Source of the DNA: Chimonanthus salicifolius
Lineage: Eukaryota; Streptophyta; Magnoliopsida; Laurales; Calycanthaceae
DNA length: 64,000 nt
Assembly: GCA_013350335.1 (NCBI GenBank)
Contig: CM023538.1
Coordinates: forward strand, 62,299,080 to 62,363,079
Direction: 5' to 3'
Shown here: positions 10,262 through 21,525 of the stretch, in pieces
How positions within the stretch are numbered: the first letter of the stretch is position 1
How the letters are laid out: each line of letters opens with the position of its first letter
Program-made: the position numbers and the translations under genes
Notes under the pieces: model-generated
The model's database searches: none
What the model was told of the DNA's origin: nothing
Seen by the model: only the letters and a program-made list of their open reading frames with translations

Positions 10262-12750
10262 ATGTTTTGTGTCTCTGGAATGCATCTTTTGTTGTTGGGT
10301 CGCCAATCCTAGCTTTGTAATTTATTACTGTGAACATTAAAATCTCCACTTTCTCCTTTGCGCAGATTGATTGCTTCTCCCTCCACTATATCTTATGATG
10401 AATAATTGGGATGATTTTTTTTTTAATTTATTTTAATCACAGCTCCACAGTCAATCAAAAATAGATTAACAACACTGTCCTTGATTAATGATTACTTTAT
10501 TGGGAGTACTTCAATGAATATGGACCCTGGTACCGCTTACCGGAGAGGCTGTTCACCACCGATTACTGCTCACCTCCAATGGAATCTTGACCTTGATGGT
10601 CTTCAAATTTAAGAAATACCAGTAAATTGATTTCGATTTTAAACAGTTTCGTAGTAAAAAATCTGATCTATTTTCAAAATTTGATGTCTGATTGTTTTTT
10701 TTTTCTTATAAATGTGCTTGTATCTTAAAATGATTTAAAGCTAAACATCTGATTTCATTTCAACAAAATGGGTTTATCTCATTTAACTTTAAAAATATAG
10801 AATCTAGGTTTTCAATTTTGAAAAAAAGTATCTCAAACTTGATTGTGTTAGAAACGTTGAATATCCGTACTTGGAGAGACGAGAGATAGCCGCTGCAAAG
10901 ACGAGGATCGACGCAGGAGTTTTGTCGTTCCTGGATGGAAACGAAGAAGAAGAGGAAAGTAGGGAGTTTTGCCGTTTCTGGATGGCACCGAACTCTTTCG
11001 TATACAGTGAAGGGATTGGATGATCATGAGGAGTGCCTTTTTTGTGTATATCTGTATAATTTTGATATGTAAAATCCTCTACTCGCATTTTTAGATGTAC
11101 AAGTGGGACTCGAATCTGAGCCGTCTTCCGACAACACAATAAAAATAATAATATATAAAGAGACTGATACGAGCATTTTTTTAACATGGTAAAACCCTAT
11201 GAATAAGGAAAATATCCACATGTAGGCAAAATTTTCACTATAATTTGAGAAATTTACAAATTCACATTGCTTATTTCGTTCTTTTAAACTTAGATCCACT
11301 TATTCAGTAGGCCAACATTGAAAACTCTCCATCTCCACTCACTGACATGTAACTGGAAATGGTGATGATACCCACTAGATAAATTCAGACTTATCTGCTG
11401 TTTGATGTATAGTTGCAAATGGGTGGTGAAATCCCACTTAATTCACACCACATCCAAACCTTTTGTTGAAGTGCCTAATCTGATCTTCACTTCCATCTCT
11501 TTCTCAAAGTGCCTAATCTGATGCCCTTTCTTTCTTTCAATCCCTTTCTTATAATTCTCCAATCTATAACTGTCCAAACTCCTGTATGATTTGAATTTCA
11601 AATTCAAATCCTAAACTCCCAGACTATCCAAACTGTTATAACTGTTGTCTGTTTGAATTTTCAATTCAAATCCCAAGTGCTGAGTCAGTCCTCTATTTTT
11701 TTTTAACCTAATCCGTTTACGGATCAAATTTTGATGAGCGGTACACCGGTAAAAATAAAATGAGAATTTTACTATATCCCGTATTTCTTAACAAATTTTG
11801 TCGATGTTAGAATGACTGGCCTAATTTTGCTCTACACATATAAGGATTTTGTTGTGCTTTGATATTGCAATTGATTTTGCTTCATTGTGTACCCAGTGTT
11901 GTGGATTTTTTTAAAGAGATGCCCCAATTTTTTCTTAAAGCTGGTAATATACTAGGCAACTTATTTGATTTAGCTTTTGCTTTACCACATGTATTATTTT
12001 AGATAAATTATTTTTATTATATATAATAATTTTTTTAATAAATATTATTTATAATAATATATTAAATACCAAGAAGGCCTTCCTTACATGATATTTTTCT
12101 AACCATATAGTTTTTCTCCTTATTGGGTGGACCTAACCTCTTGACGTATGGGGGTAGTGCATTCGAGTGTTATACATCCACAATAAATGCTTTTGTTATA
12201 CAATTACTTTAGAAATTTTATTATAGATTTGCACTCAATTAATTTATCTTCATCATCTAACCATCTATCTCCCCAATCTAAAATAAACATTTATATTTAA
12301 ATTTTACAAACTCAATCTTTTTTATGATTGTAGTTTTTGTCATCCAAGATTTTATTTTATCTTGCATCCAAGATTAGTCAATATTATTAAGAAACTCCTA
12401 CTCAGAGAAAAAAATATTGGTATCGGCTGAGAAATTTCTCTCTTAATTTTTTTAATTAAAATTACAGATATCGGCCGATACATATAAAGGTTTTAAAAAC
12501 TGATATATCTACTCCTACTAATCTAAGGATTTTATTTACAAAAATTGATTTACATGTAAAAAACCTCAAACACAGTCCCACTAACTCTAGGACACATCAA
12601 GATTGGGCCATGGAGGCTCGAACCTGCAACCAAGTTAGGCAACCAAATCCTAAGGGCCATTTTCAAAATTATAAAATTCCTATTGCGTAAACTTGCATCA
12701 ATCATCGACTAATATACTATGTTTTTGTTTTCATTGATGATACATATAAG
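10262..12750. other. Intergenic, no gene seen
   Basis: AT-rich spacer. A minus-strand open frame at 10804-11187 has no recognised family and no gene-like context. Around 11560-11670 the phrase GAATTTCAAATTCAAATCC occurs twice in varied form. Degenerate TATCGGC/GCCGATA words appear at 12418-12482. Confidence 0.5.
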
Positions 12751-12759
12751 AATCTAAAA

Positions 12760-13015
12760 ACAATAATATATAAACACCAACGTCTAGTCGTAAAGGCCAT
12801 TTTTAAAACTATAAAATTTCCAAGTAGCGTGCGGTAAGCCTTCTAAATCTCATTCCATACCAACCTTATTGCTAAATTAATTTAGGTTTAAAAGTCAATT
12901 GTACTCGTGGGAGAACAAAACCTAATCCATAATTTATCTATCTTCAATGCCCTCATTCATACCACTTGAAATTGAAAAATGGCACTGGACTACCTTACAA
13001 ATCCGATTGATTAAG
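12760..13015 (+). repeat. Orphan DUF247 upstream module
   Basis: Copy of the block found at 240-450, 19365-19480 and 53340-53560 (ACTATAAAATTTCCAAGTAG, ATCTCATTCCATACCAACC, TTGAAATTGAAAAATGGCAC). No plus-strand DUF247 gene follows: the next gene, 13449-14879, lies on the minus strand and ends toward this module. This suggests a lost or replaced gene. Confidence 0.6.
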
Positions 13016-13448
13016 ATTCAAATTTCCAATGAAAATTTTATATTGTGGGGGTTAAAATATCTTTTATCATTTTTAACTATAATTCTTTATAATTTGTAAT
13101 TAGCCACACACGCAATCATAGTTTAAACCTCCCCCACTCCCCCAAAAAAAAAATAATAAACAGATGAGTCAATTTGAGTTTACTTAATAAAATTTTAAGC
13201 AAAGTAAATCAGTGAGTTTTATCGAATTTTTTCGAGTCAAGTTGAAAACTCATTTAAATTATTCTACTTGTTAGGATTACGAGTCGAGACTAAATTTTGA
13301 AATTTTGAACCATACACCTAGCTTTAAAGAAAATACAATGGAGATTATTGAAAACAAAATAATTTTCACAGAAGAGATTAACACTTGACATACGATACAT
13401 CATAAACATACCATGAGAAATCAAACACAAAACAATTTAGAGACAATT

Positions 13449-14879
13449 TTAACCATCAGCAAATTTGGGAAATGCGGTGAAGAAGGTTTGTGCAAGGGTG
13501 AGCAAGATGAGGACAACTGCTGCAGTAAGTGATATGATCGTCCATGGACTGTCGAAATGATTTCGCATCAAGGCTGCTCGCCATCTCGGCCCACGCTTCC
13601 CATAATACACATTGATATCGTTGAAGACACTGTAAAGATGGTGACCGGAGTATAAGGTAACATTTGTCTTAATCTTGTTGAAGAGATCGGCTACTTCACC
13701 ATTGCTATTCAACCAGTTGTCTATAATTCCTTTTCCACAGAGGATTTCAACGTCTTTGGCAGTGTTGATAAGGCAATCCATGAACTGGGTGTAAGCTGTG
13801 AAGCAAGGCCGACAGTAGAGATAACACTGTTCAAAAGCAACAAGGTTGAGTAGCAGAGGATTCATGTTGCTTGCTATAAGCAGAGGAGGTATTTCAATCA
13901 CTCCTTTATCGAATTTAATATCAATGAAGCTGTCTGATTTCCCTTTCTTAAATTCGATTCCAGCTTCTTGAAGCTCGGATGCGGACTGGATCATTTTTTC
14001 TATGCCCTCCGGGGGGCTGCTGTCGGTAGGAAGGGGAATGATACTAGAGTGCAAGAAATGGAGTATGTGCTGGAATTCGATATTGGGAACGTTTTCAAAG
14101 TTGGAAAGTTCTATGTTCCACAAAAATCGACAGAGAAAAGAAAGGGTAATAGACACAAGAGAGTCTGAAAGATTCATAAGATCGTAAAGATGTTGGAGGA
14201 TGAAAAATGGAATCTGGTTTTCCAGCATAAGGACGTCAGTCCATAGTACTCCGTTCACCCATTGGAATTTTATGATGGGATCATCTATATAATTTTGTGC
14301 ATTATACACCCTATAAAAAAACTCAACGAGAAAGACACCATCAAGCAACATCATTTCAACGAAAGAGTTGCTGTCGAGTTCTAATTTCTCTGAATAACAT
14401 TCTCTTGCTCGATTTTCCGAATTCTTAACCGCTATCAATAGGCGCTCCAAGCAACCATCTCCCTCTCGAGCCAGCACTGCACTTAGATACCTCCATTTGT
14501 GCTCTTCCATGGCGTGCAGTCTTTGATCACCACGGTGAAATGGGCCAATTGAGATTAGTTGGGGCGTGTAGGCCTTCTCGTCGTCTGTTCGCATGCCCTT
14601 GGGAACTCTGTAGATAGAGCATAAAACGCCAGTTGACGATGCCTTGAGTTTTTTGGGTTCCTCTTGACACCTTTCCTTGATGGAATTCACCCAATTTTCA
14701 TTTAGATCTACAATGGTCATGTCAACTGAAAATGGCGAATTGCAACCTCTATTTGATGCAGATCCTCCATCCGACGGGGCACCACCTTCGCTTTCATCAC
14801 CACTTACAGCTTCAGATCCTATTATTGCCAGACTTACTGCGCCTGCTATCTGATTCATTTGCTCTTCTTCTCTCTCCAT
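13449..14879 (-). CDS. DUF247 (UPF0481) protein, type B, membrane-anchored
   Basis: Single-exon gene. The frame opens at 14921, but the second Met (14879, MEREEEQMNQIAGAV) gives 476 residues, close to the family norm, and is preferred; the longer start would add 14 residues. Motifs: TIVDLNENWVNSI about 55-67, LCSIYRVPKGMR about 86-97, YTPQLISIGPFHRG about 104-117, AMEEHKWRYL about 123-132, SNSFVEMMLLDGVFLVEFF about 170-188, a LENQIPFFIL block about 210-222. The C-terminal helix begins at SPWTIISLTAAVVLILLTLAQ, about 445-465, and is followed by a short FPKFADG tail. This architecture (soluble body, one membrane helix near the C-terminus) is usual for DUF247. The truncated gene at 22625 is its recent copy. 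Upstream, 14930-15150 carries a repeat module also found at 57.2-58.4 kb. Confidence 0.9.
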   Translation of the reverse strand: MEREEEQMNQIAGAVSLAIIGSEAVSGDESEGGAPSDGGSASNRGCNSPFSVDMTIVDLNENWVNSIKERCQEEPKKLKASSTGVLCSIYRVPKGMRTDDEKAYTPQLISIGPFHRGDQRLHAMEEHKWRYLSAVLAREGDGCLERLLIAVKNSENRARECYSEKLELDSNSFVEMMLLDGVFLVEFFYRVYNAQNYIDDPIIKFQWVNGVLWTDVLMLENQIPFFILQHLYDLMNLSDSLVSITLSFLCRFLWNIELSNFENVPNIEFQHILHFLHSSIIPLPTDSSPPEGIEKMIQSASELQEAGIEFKKGKSDSFIDIKFDKGVIEIPPLLIASNMNPLLLNLVAFEQCYLYCRPCFTAYTQFMDCLINTAKDVEILCGKGIIDNWLNSNGEVADLFNKIKTNVTLYSGHHLYSVFNDINVYYGKRGPRWRAALMRNHFDSPWTIISLTAAVVLILLTLAQTFFTAFPKFADG

Positions 14880-14929
14880 GCAAATGAACCTGCTTCTTTG
14901 ATCTAAAATCTTCGAGCTCAATTATAACT

Positions 14930-15150
14930 TTTGAGTAGAATATTGCTCGTCATCACCATTATTATTTGACTCTCGTAGAATAAAACTTCCATCATGCGGA
15001 ACAATTAGTCCAAGTTAATATATGTATAACTTGAGGCTAACTCCATCTAAATACCTTTTAAATGCACCTAGTTCAATAAATTTCTTAATTAAATATGTAT
15101 CCCACATGCATTTGAAACTTGAAAGACATTCAGAAGTCAATTGTAGTGAG
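14930..15150. repeat. Repeat module shared with 1.75-2.0 and 57.2-58.4 kb
   Basis: Contains CACCATTATTATTTGACTCT, TAATATATGTATAAC and AACTCCATCTAAATACC. The same phrases recur at about 1745-2030, 57220-57530, 57690-57860 and 58030-58400. It lies immediately 5' of the minus-strand gene 13449-14879, so it may include that gene's promoter. Confidence 0.6.
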
Positions 15151-15206
15151 TCATAGAAGCTTGGACACTTTATAGTCAATAAAAAAAATAGGGTCAATTG
15201 GCTCAT

Positions 15207-18200
15207 TGTCACGCCCCGAACCCAGATGTGGGCCCGGAACGCGACTAAATTTTTTTTTTTTTAAACAGTAAACTCTAATCACCCAACGTCATAACTGGGC
15301 TGGATCTTCAAGATTACGAAAACCCGATCCTAGAAAATGTCACACGTGCTTTTCACACATGGACTCAAACATATACCATATGTCCCCATATCACACAACG
15401 AATATTTTTATCCATCAACGTTACGTACGAAAGCATAGTGGATATAATGTATACGACATTAAAACTTACAGACATGAGTTTCTTATGCCACATGAGGCAT
15501 ATTTATTACAAATACTCAAACATATTTAAGCAAGCAAATGGTTTCCATGTGCGGAAAACCTTAGGAACTTTTAAGTTCCTACTTTCAACGAGGCACCACT
15601 GGTCCCTCCAATTCCTCCTCTGGTTCAGATCCTGCATTATAAGGGACGTGAGCAACAGCCTAGTGGGGAGAACTCACCATAAAATCCAATATACAATATT
15701 CATGGAATAAATAACAATGCATATTCCATAAATGAAACGCAGTTAATCCACTTAACTCACTTTCACCATAACATCCAACATATTATATGAAACAATAAAT
15801 AATGCATGTTTCATGAATGCAATGCGGTTAATCCACTTAACCCATTTTCACCCTAGGATCATCTTCTAAGGTTTTTACTCAGATTGTATTGTTAACACCG
15901 GGGTCGGTCCCCAGCCATGTTACAACACCGAGGTCAGCCCCCATTTAAAGTTCCAACCAGAACTAATATTAATTCCTCCACGGAAATAATATAGCAACTT
16001 GCAAATGCATACGGTCTCCACGACCCGGTCTACTAGCCCATCCAACACCAACGGTTGATGGCGGTCGACCACAGCCTACTAACACGTCCAACCCAGCGGT
16101 TCGCAAACGGTGTTCGGCTAATCTCAGCAATTATAGCCCAACGGCAAATATCAAACTTTACAAAGTTATTATCTTCCACAGATTTAACTTATGAACATAA
16201 TTATCACATGCAAATGTCAAATGCATGATAATGCATGATTTCCAGTGCCCTCCTTACACAGGGACTTATTCTGAGAGAGCCACCATATTTCAGCCTTACC
16301 ATTTGGTGTATCAAATACCAATATAAGAGATCAATAAAATAATCAATATCACACAACATATAAAACTGGATTTAATAACACGAATGCCTTCACCCAGTTT
16401 TTACCCAACAATTCCCAGACACTCCATGGGTCCATACTGCGTTAGAGACTACAAGTCCTCGACTCCCCGACACCATTTTTAACGCCTACGTTCTAAACAG
16501 TTAGAACATTTACATCCCTTACATGTAGGCAGTGTCAGGTCTCGTATTCTGGACCTATATAGCCTTTTCCATCTTTAATTGACCATGGATCCCATTTCAG
16601 TCTGGTGTTAGTGGGTTTTAACATATAACACAATACAAGTGTTGGTTCGAGTCTCCTCACCTTCTCCGGTTGAGTTTTTCACAGAAAATCTGTAAGATAA
16701 AGTAAAATGTATAAATTTTCTATTTGTCAGTATATACGCATGATAATTTCCCAAACCCCGTGTTATTTTTTCCAGAAAACATGATATGTGTAATGAGTCA
16801 CCTTAGGCTCTTTCTATTCCTTTAAATTATGTCAGAAAGTTAGTTGTCAGCCATCCAAAACATTACAATAAAATGAAAAATATAAAGTACTCAGTGCCTT
16901 CTCTTGTCTTCTAGAGAAAGGACCATGGAGACGTATTGTGAGAGGCCCAGAGGGTACAGAGACAGTAAAGTAAATAAAAGTACTCAGTGCCCTATCCTCG
17001 TATTGTCTTCTAGAAGAAGGACGTATTGAGAATATGGCCCAGAGGGTACAGTACAGGAATTTAAACACACAAGGCGGAAAAATAAACACACAATAGTCAG
17101 CTGGGGTTAATCTTTTTCCCGATTTTACTTAGGGTCAAAAATTATATTTTGAATGTGAAATAATACAAATCTTGAGGGTAAAATTTAAATTTTAAGAGGA
17201 AATCTATTTTTCCTCCATTTTAAAAAATCTCATTTTTTGAACCCCAATACCAAGCTATTTTACTCTTAATTTGCTATGGAGTTAATAAAAATAAAAATAG
17301 AATTATTTCGATACCTTGGGTGCAAAATTCTGTATAAGATTGACTAAATTTGAAAACCTTTAAAAGAATTCAAGAAACCCGATCGTTCGGCTGCTGCTGG
17401 TATGGCCAAAGCAGGAGAAAGAAGAAGAAAGAAAAGAAAATAGGAGAGAGAGGGCTTGCTGTTTTTGAAAGAGGGAGAGGGAGCAAAACGGCAGAAGAGT
17501 TTTTTTTTTTTTTTTTCTTTACTTTCTGGTTTCCTCGCCGATTACACCTATTTATAGGCAACCGTATGCATTTTTTTAATCATACAGGTTGCCTAAGCTA
17601 TTCGTAGGTTTATAAGTTTTTTAATAACTCTGCATTTATTGTTATATATTTTATAATTACTATTCCAACTACCACCAACCGCATAGGCAATTGGCGGTGT
17701 TATAATCTTCCAACACAGCTATAAGCTACATCCGTAGCTTTAAACTCATCTTTCACATGTTTCTGATATTATTTTATAATATAATATTAGTTTATTCTTT
17801 TTACTATTTACATCTATGTCCTTTCTTTTATCGGGGTATTTCAGGGTCTCACTAAATTGATACAATTAGTTCAGTAGGTCAGGTATTAAAAACTGAGCAT
17901 GGTATTAAAATTTGGAGTGAAATCTATCTCAAAAATCCAGTGTTTTCGCTAAAAATCACCGTTTTAACAAAATCTCCTAATCTTCAATATTCTTTTTTAA
18001 AGTATCCAACCTTATAGTTTGATAGAGTAAATTTGTCTGATAAAAACATTATAAAGTTTTAAGGTCTTTTGAAGTCAAAAACCACATTTTCTAAATGAAA
18101 GAATATTCAATGGCCTATATTTCATGGCTCAAAATAAATATCAAAAACTAACTATTTTAGAGTGTAAAGAAATAAACAGCTTAGTTATAATACAGATTGA

Positions 18201-18631
18201 GTACTGCCTCTCTCTATATATTTTTAGGACTTCCTCTACCCTGTCGAATTGGGGTTTTACCACTTTAAAACTTAGGGGTAAAATAAATTAGCGAAATTAT
18301 AACGAGATTGGCATGTCATTAGGTCCGGAATTTAAAAATAATGCATAATCTAAAATTTGAAGTTCAAACTAACTCAAATGACTGAGTTTATACAGCGGCT
18401 AAGGTTTAAGCCTAAAATAATATTATTATTATATTCGTAACTCACTTATATATCTTTGAAACTTAATTAAAAGAGTTACCGGATTCGGATCAAGTCAAAC
18501 TTAGATCCGTTGAAAAACTTATTTAATACACTTTACGATTAGAGGAAAATATTTCATAATTAACGGATAAAAATTATTTAATTAATCATGATTAATCATA
18601 ATTAATTCCTAAATTGGGCTGGAGTATTACA
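15207..18631. mobile_element. Solo LTR of a gypsy-type retrotransposon
   Basis: The element begins TGTCACGCCCCGAACCC, a common start for plant gypsy LTRs, and ends GGAGTATTACA. It therefore has TG...CA termini, and a perfect 5-bp target duplication CTCAT lies at 15202-15206 and 18632-18636. Nothing resembling gag-pol, a primer-binding site or a second LTR lies inside. At 3425 bp this fits a solo LTR left by LTR-LTR recombination. Open frames inside it (15438-15710, 17350-17607 and others) are low-complexity or unrecognised. Confidence 0.75.
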
Positions 18632-18759
18632 CTCATGAGAATGCAACTTCTAAAAACTCACCCAAGTAGTCCATTATGCATAAACTGGCATTAATCATTT
18701 ACCAATATGATATTATTTGTGACAGAGTATTAAAATTCACTCATAGACGTTGGAAAAAA

Positions 18760-19450
18760 AAATTGCATGGTCATTTAATAATGACAAAATTGCTTTAATA
18801 ATCAAGTTAGGTGTTGAAAACTTGAGATAGATCTACAGAAAATAATATATAGGCACCAAGTTCAATAAGGGCCGTTTTCAAAACTATAAAATTCCCCACT
18901 TGGATTAAAATAAATTTAAATTAATTTATGCAAGTTGAGTACCAAAGTATGCGGTCTATTATACTTGCATTAATCATTGACCAATATACAATTATTGGCG
19001 CCAGAGCATTGAAATGCATTCACATGGTTTCTGTCTACAAGGCGTTTAGAAAATTAAAAATAAAAATAAAATACAAATTGCATGGTCATTTGATGACAAC
19101 AAAATGGCTTTGGTAAGCACTCTTACATGGTGAGATAACCCCTGAAGATTATTTTGGCGGTAAAAAACCCGTTTGAATTATAGGAGGTTTCAGATTCAAA
19201 TCACTTTTTTATATTATAGCATGTGAAAAGGAAGGTTTGTATATGTTTTAAAGATTAGTCAAGTGCTCTAAGAGGTCTCAATATCTTGCTCTTAAATATT
19301 TTTTTAAAACAGTTAGATGTTGAGAAATTGAGAAATTGAGATACATATAAGCATCTAAAGATAATAATATATAGACACCAAGTTGTAAAGACCATTTTAG
19401 AAACTATAAAATTTTCAAGTAGCATGTGGTTTCCAAATCTTATTCCATAC
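18760..19450 (+). repeat. Two DUF247 upstream modules in tandem
   Basis: Bases 18760-18895 and 18930-19110 both contain the TGCATGGTCATTT(A/G)AT..ACAAAAT block. AATAATATATAG(A/G)CACCAAG occurs at about 18840 and 19365. The second copy continues into AACTATAAAATTTTCAAGTAG and TCTTATTCCATACCAAC. They precede the type A gene at 19909. Confidence 0.55.
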
Positions 19451-19488
19451 CAACTTCGGTATTAAATTAATTTGCATTTGAATCTAGC

Positions 19489-19700
19489 GGAGGATGGCCT
19501 AACGGTCAAGAATCTCTTCTCATTAAAGAAAGTCTTGAATTCGATTTATGCGCAAATCATTCTGGATCATTTTCCATAGAGTTACTCCTCTTCATTTGGA
19601 CCCAGTATACGTGTAGAGAGATGTACATATGCTCTAAAAAGTTTAATAGGATAAAATCTCCTATGAGAGAGACTCCTGGACAGTTTCTATCATAAAAAAT
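19489..19700 (+). mobile_element. Possible tRNA-derived SINE
   Basis: Starts with an A-box-like GGATGGCCTAACGGTCAAG, followed about 45 nt later by a B-box-like CTTGAATTCGATT, in the spacing expected of a Pol III promoter. No clear poly-A tail or target duplication was found. It could instead be a degenerate tRNA-like sequence. Confidence 0.35.
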
Positions 19701-19908
19701 TTAAATTAATTTGCATTAAAAGTCAATTGTACAAGTGGGAGAACAAAAACTAATCCAATCTATGGTGGGACCTACCACTTGCAAATTTATAACATTGAAG
19801 ATTCCATAAGAAGCTGAAAGTTCTTTTCTTTTGCGCACTTTTCTCAGCTCCTCACCCGTTTAAACTGGTGCCCCAGTCAGTGGCTGCAATAGCCAGAGTC
19901 GACTTGGT

Positions 19909-21525
19909 TTGATGGAGGCACCAGAAGATCTTGTGAATCAACTAGGAGATGCAGAAGAGGGGGCAATGGAAGAACACCGGCAGACTGCAGCTGCTGCCTC
20001 GGAGGATGACAGACTTACAAAGGGCAGCGACGTTGACGGGGAAATTGCTAATGAGAAGGCCTTTTTCGATCCAAAATGGGTGCAGTCATTCAAACAAAGA
20101 ATTTGTGATGATGAACATGAGGCATCCGAAGATGCAGTACATGAGAATCAAATAGCTGATGCAGAAGAGGTGGCCATGGAAGAACACCAGCAGACTGCAG
20201 CTGCTGCCTCGGAGGATGGCCGAATTACAACGGGCAGTGACGCCGACGGGCAAATTGCTAATGAGAAGGCCTTTTTCGATCCAAAATGGGTGCAGTCATT
20301 CAAACAAAGAATTTGTGATGATGAACATGAGGAATCCGAAGATTCATCATCCATCCGGAGCTCTCCATCAACTCAAATCAACGAAAAGCGAGCCATCTGC
20401 CGATTCCCCAGCTGCCTCCGAGAAATAGACGAGAAGGCCATTGAGCCTCAACGCATCTCAATAGGACCCTTTCACTATAGCAAAAGGTGCACGCATCTAC
20501 AAGTAATGGAGAAACACAAGAGGAGGTATCTAAATGCCATCCGCACTCGCCTTGGAAAGGGCTGCTTGGAGCGGTTTTTGGCAGAGGTCAAGCTGCTTGA
20601 ACACAAGGCCCGAGCATGTTACTCTGAAGAAATCAAGCTCGACAGCAATTCTTTTGTTGAGATGATGGTGTTAGATGGTTGCTTCATCATTGAGCTTTTT
20701 TGCCGGGCGTATGACAAAGATGGGGATGATCCCTTACTAAACTCAGATGAATCATTGCGCGAAGAACTTGCTACTGACTTGCTCAAGCTGGAAAATCAGA
20801 TTCCTTTTGTCATTCTAGAACATCTATTTGATCTCATGAATCTTTCCAGCCCCCGTCTTGCAAAAATTGCTGTTTCTTTCTTCAGTTCCTTCCAGCCAAA
20901 CTATAAAAAACCCAACTTGCATTTCTCCTATGACCATTTGCTCCATTTGATGCAGTCTAGTCTCCTCCCTTTTCCCTATGAAGTAATGGAAATGGGTGAC
21001 GCCAAAATGACCCATTCTGCATCTGAACTTCAACAAGCAGGAATTCAGATTAAGAAGGCGACTGCAGATAGCTTCCTAAATATAAAGTTTCAAAAGGAGA
21101 AAGCTGTGATCGAAATCCCGCCTTTCATTGTTCAAGATAACACCATTCCTATACTCCTTAACCTTATTGCAATGGAACAGAGCTGTGACTCCTATTTCTC
21201 TTGCTTCACAGTATACACTGCATTCATGGATTGTCTCATCAGCTCTCCCGCAGAAGATGTTGGATTTCTGTGTGAGAAAGGAATAATAAACAACAGGTTG
21301 GGCAGCCATAAAGAAGTAGCCGATCTCTTCAACAAGATCAAGAGCGAGATAAACTTCCGCGATAACGAATTTTATCTTGTCAATGTTTTCAATGATATCA
21401 ATCGGTATTATGAAAACAGATGGCACATAAGGAGAGCTCAATTCAAGCGCAATTTATCGCTGCTTTCATCGTCTTGCTCATCACGAACCTTCATTCCCCG
21501 CTTCTGGCTTCATGTAAAGAAATAA
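19909..21525 (+). CDS. DUF247 (UPF0481) protein, type A, with duplicated N-terminus
   Basis: Single-exon gene of 538 residues, longer than its paralogs (452-477) because about 70 residues of the N-terminal region are present twice. The WVQSFKQRICDDEHE motif appears near residues 60-75 and again near 130-145. After that the usual body follows once: ICRFPSCLR, PQRISIGPFHYSKR, VMEKHKRRYL, SNSFVEMMVLDGCFIIELF, DLLKLENQIPFVIL, and the C-terminal FMDCLI...GIINNRLGSHKEVADLFNKI block. The C-terminus ends SSSCSSRTFIPRFWLHVKK with no membrane helix. The start at 19909 (or the next codon, 19912) matches the paralog N-termini. Upstream are the shared modules at 18760-19450. Function is unknown beyond family membership. 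Confidence 0.9.
   Translation: MMEAPEDLVNQLGDAEEGAMEEHRQTAAAASEDDRLTKGSDVDGEIANEKAFFDPKWVQSFKQRICDDEHEASEDAVHENQIADAEEVAMEEHQQTAAAASEDGRITTGSDADGQIANEKAFFDPKWVQSFKQRICDDEHEESEDSSSIRSSPSTQINEKRAICRFPSCLREIDEKAIEPQRISIGPFHYSKRCTHLQVMEKHKRRYLNAIRTRLGKGCLERFLAEVKLLEHKARACYSEEIKLDSNSFVEMMVLDGCFIIELFCRAYDKDGDDPLLNSDESLREELATDLLKLENQIPFVILEHLFDLMNLSSPRLAKIAVSFFSSFQPNYKKPNLHFSYDHLLHLMQSSLLPFPYEVMEMGDAKMTHSASELQQAGIQIKKATADSFLNIKFQKEKAVIEIPPFIVQDNTIPILLNLIAMEQSCDSYFSCFTVYTAFMDCLISSPAEDVGFLCEKGIINNRLGSHKEVADLFNKIKSEINFRDNEFYLVNVFNDINRYYENRWHIRRAQFKRNLSLLSSSCSSRTFIPRFWLHVKK
19934..20343 (+). repeat. 210-bp in-frame tandem duplication
   Basis: Bases about 19934-20133 and 20144-20343 are two copies with a period of exactly 210 bp, so the frame is kept. 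The encoded copies differ at about 10 of 66 residues. Changes concentrate in the acidic linker, while FDPKWVQSFKQRICDDEHE is identical in both. Confidence 0.9.

Noticed and set aside
10804..11187. Minus-strand 127-codon open frame
   Set aside because: No recognisable domain and no paralog here. The Ser-run and Lys/Arg-rich text looks like chance translation of purine-rich DNA.
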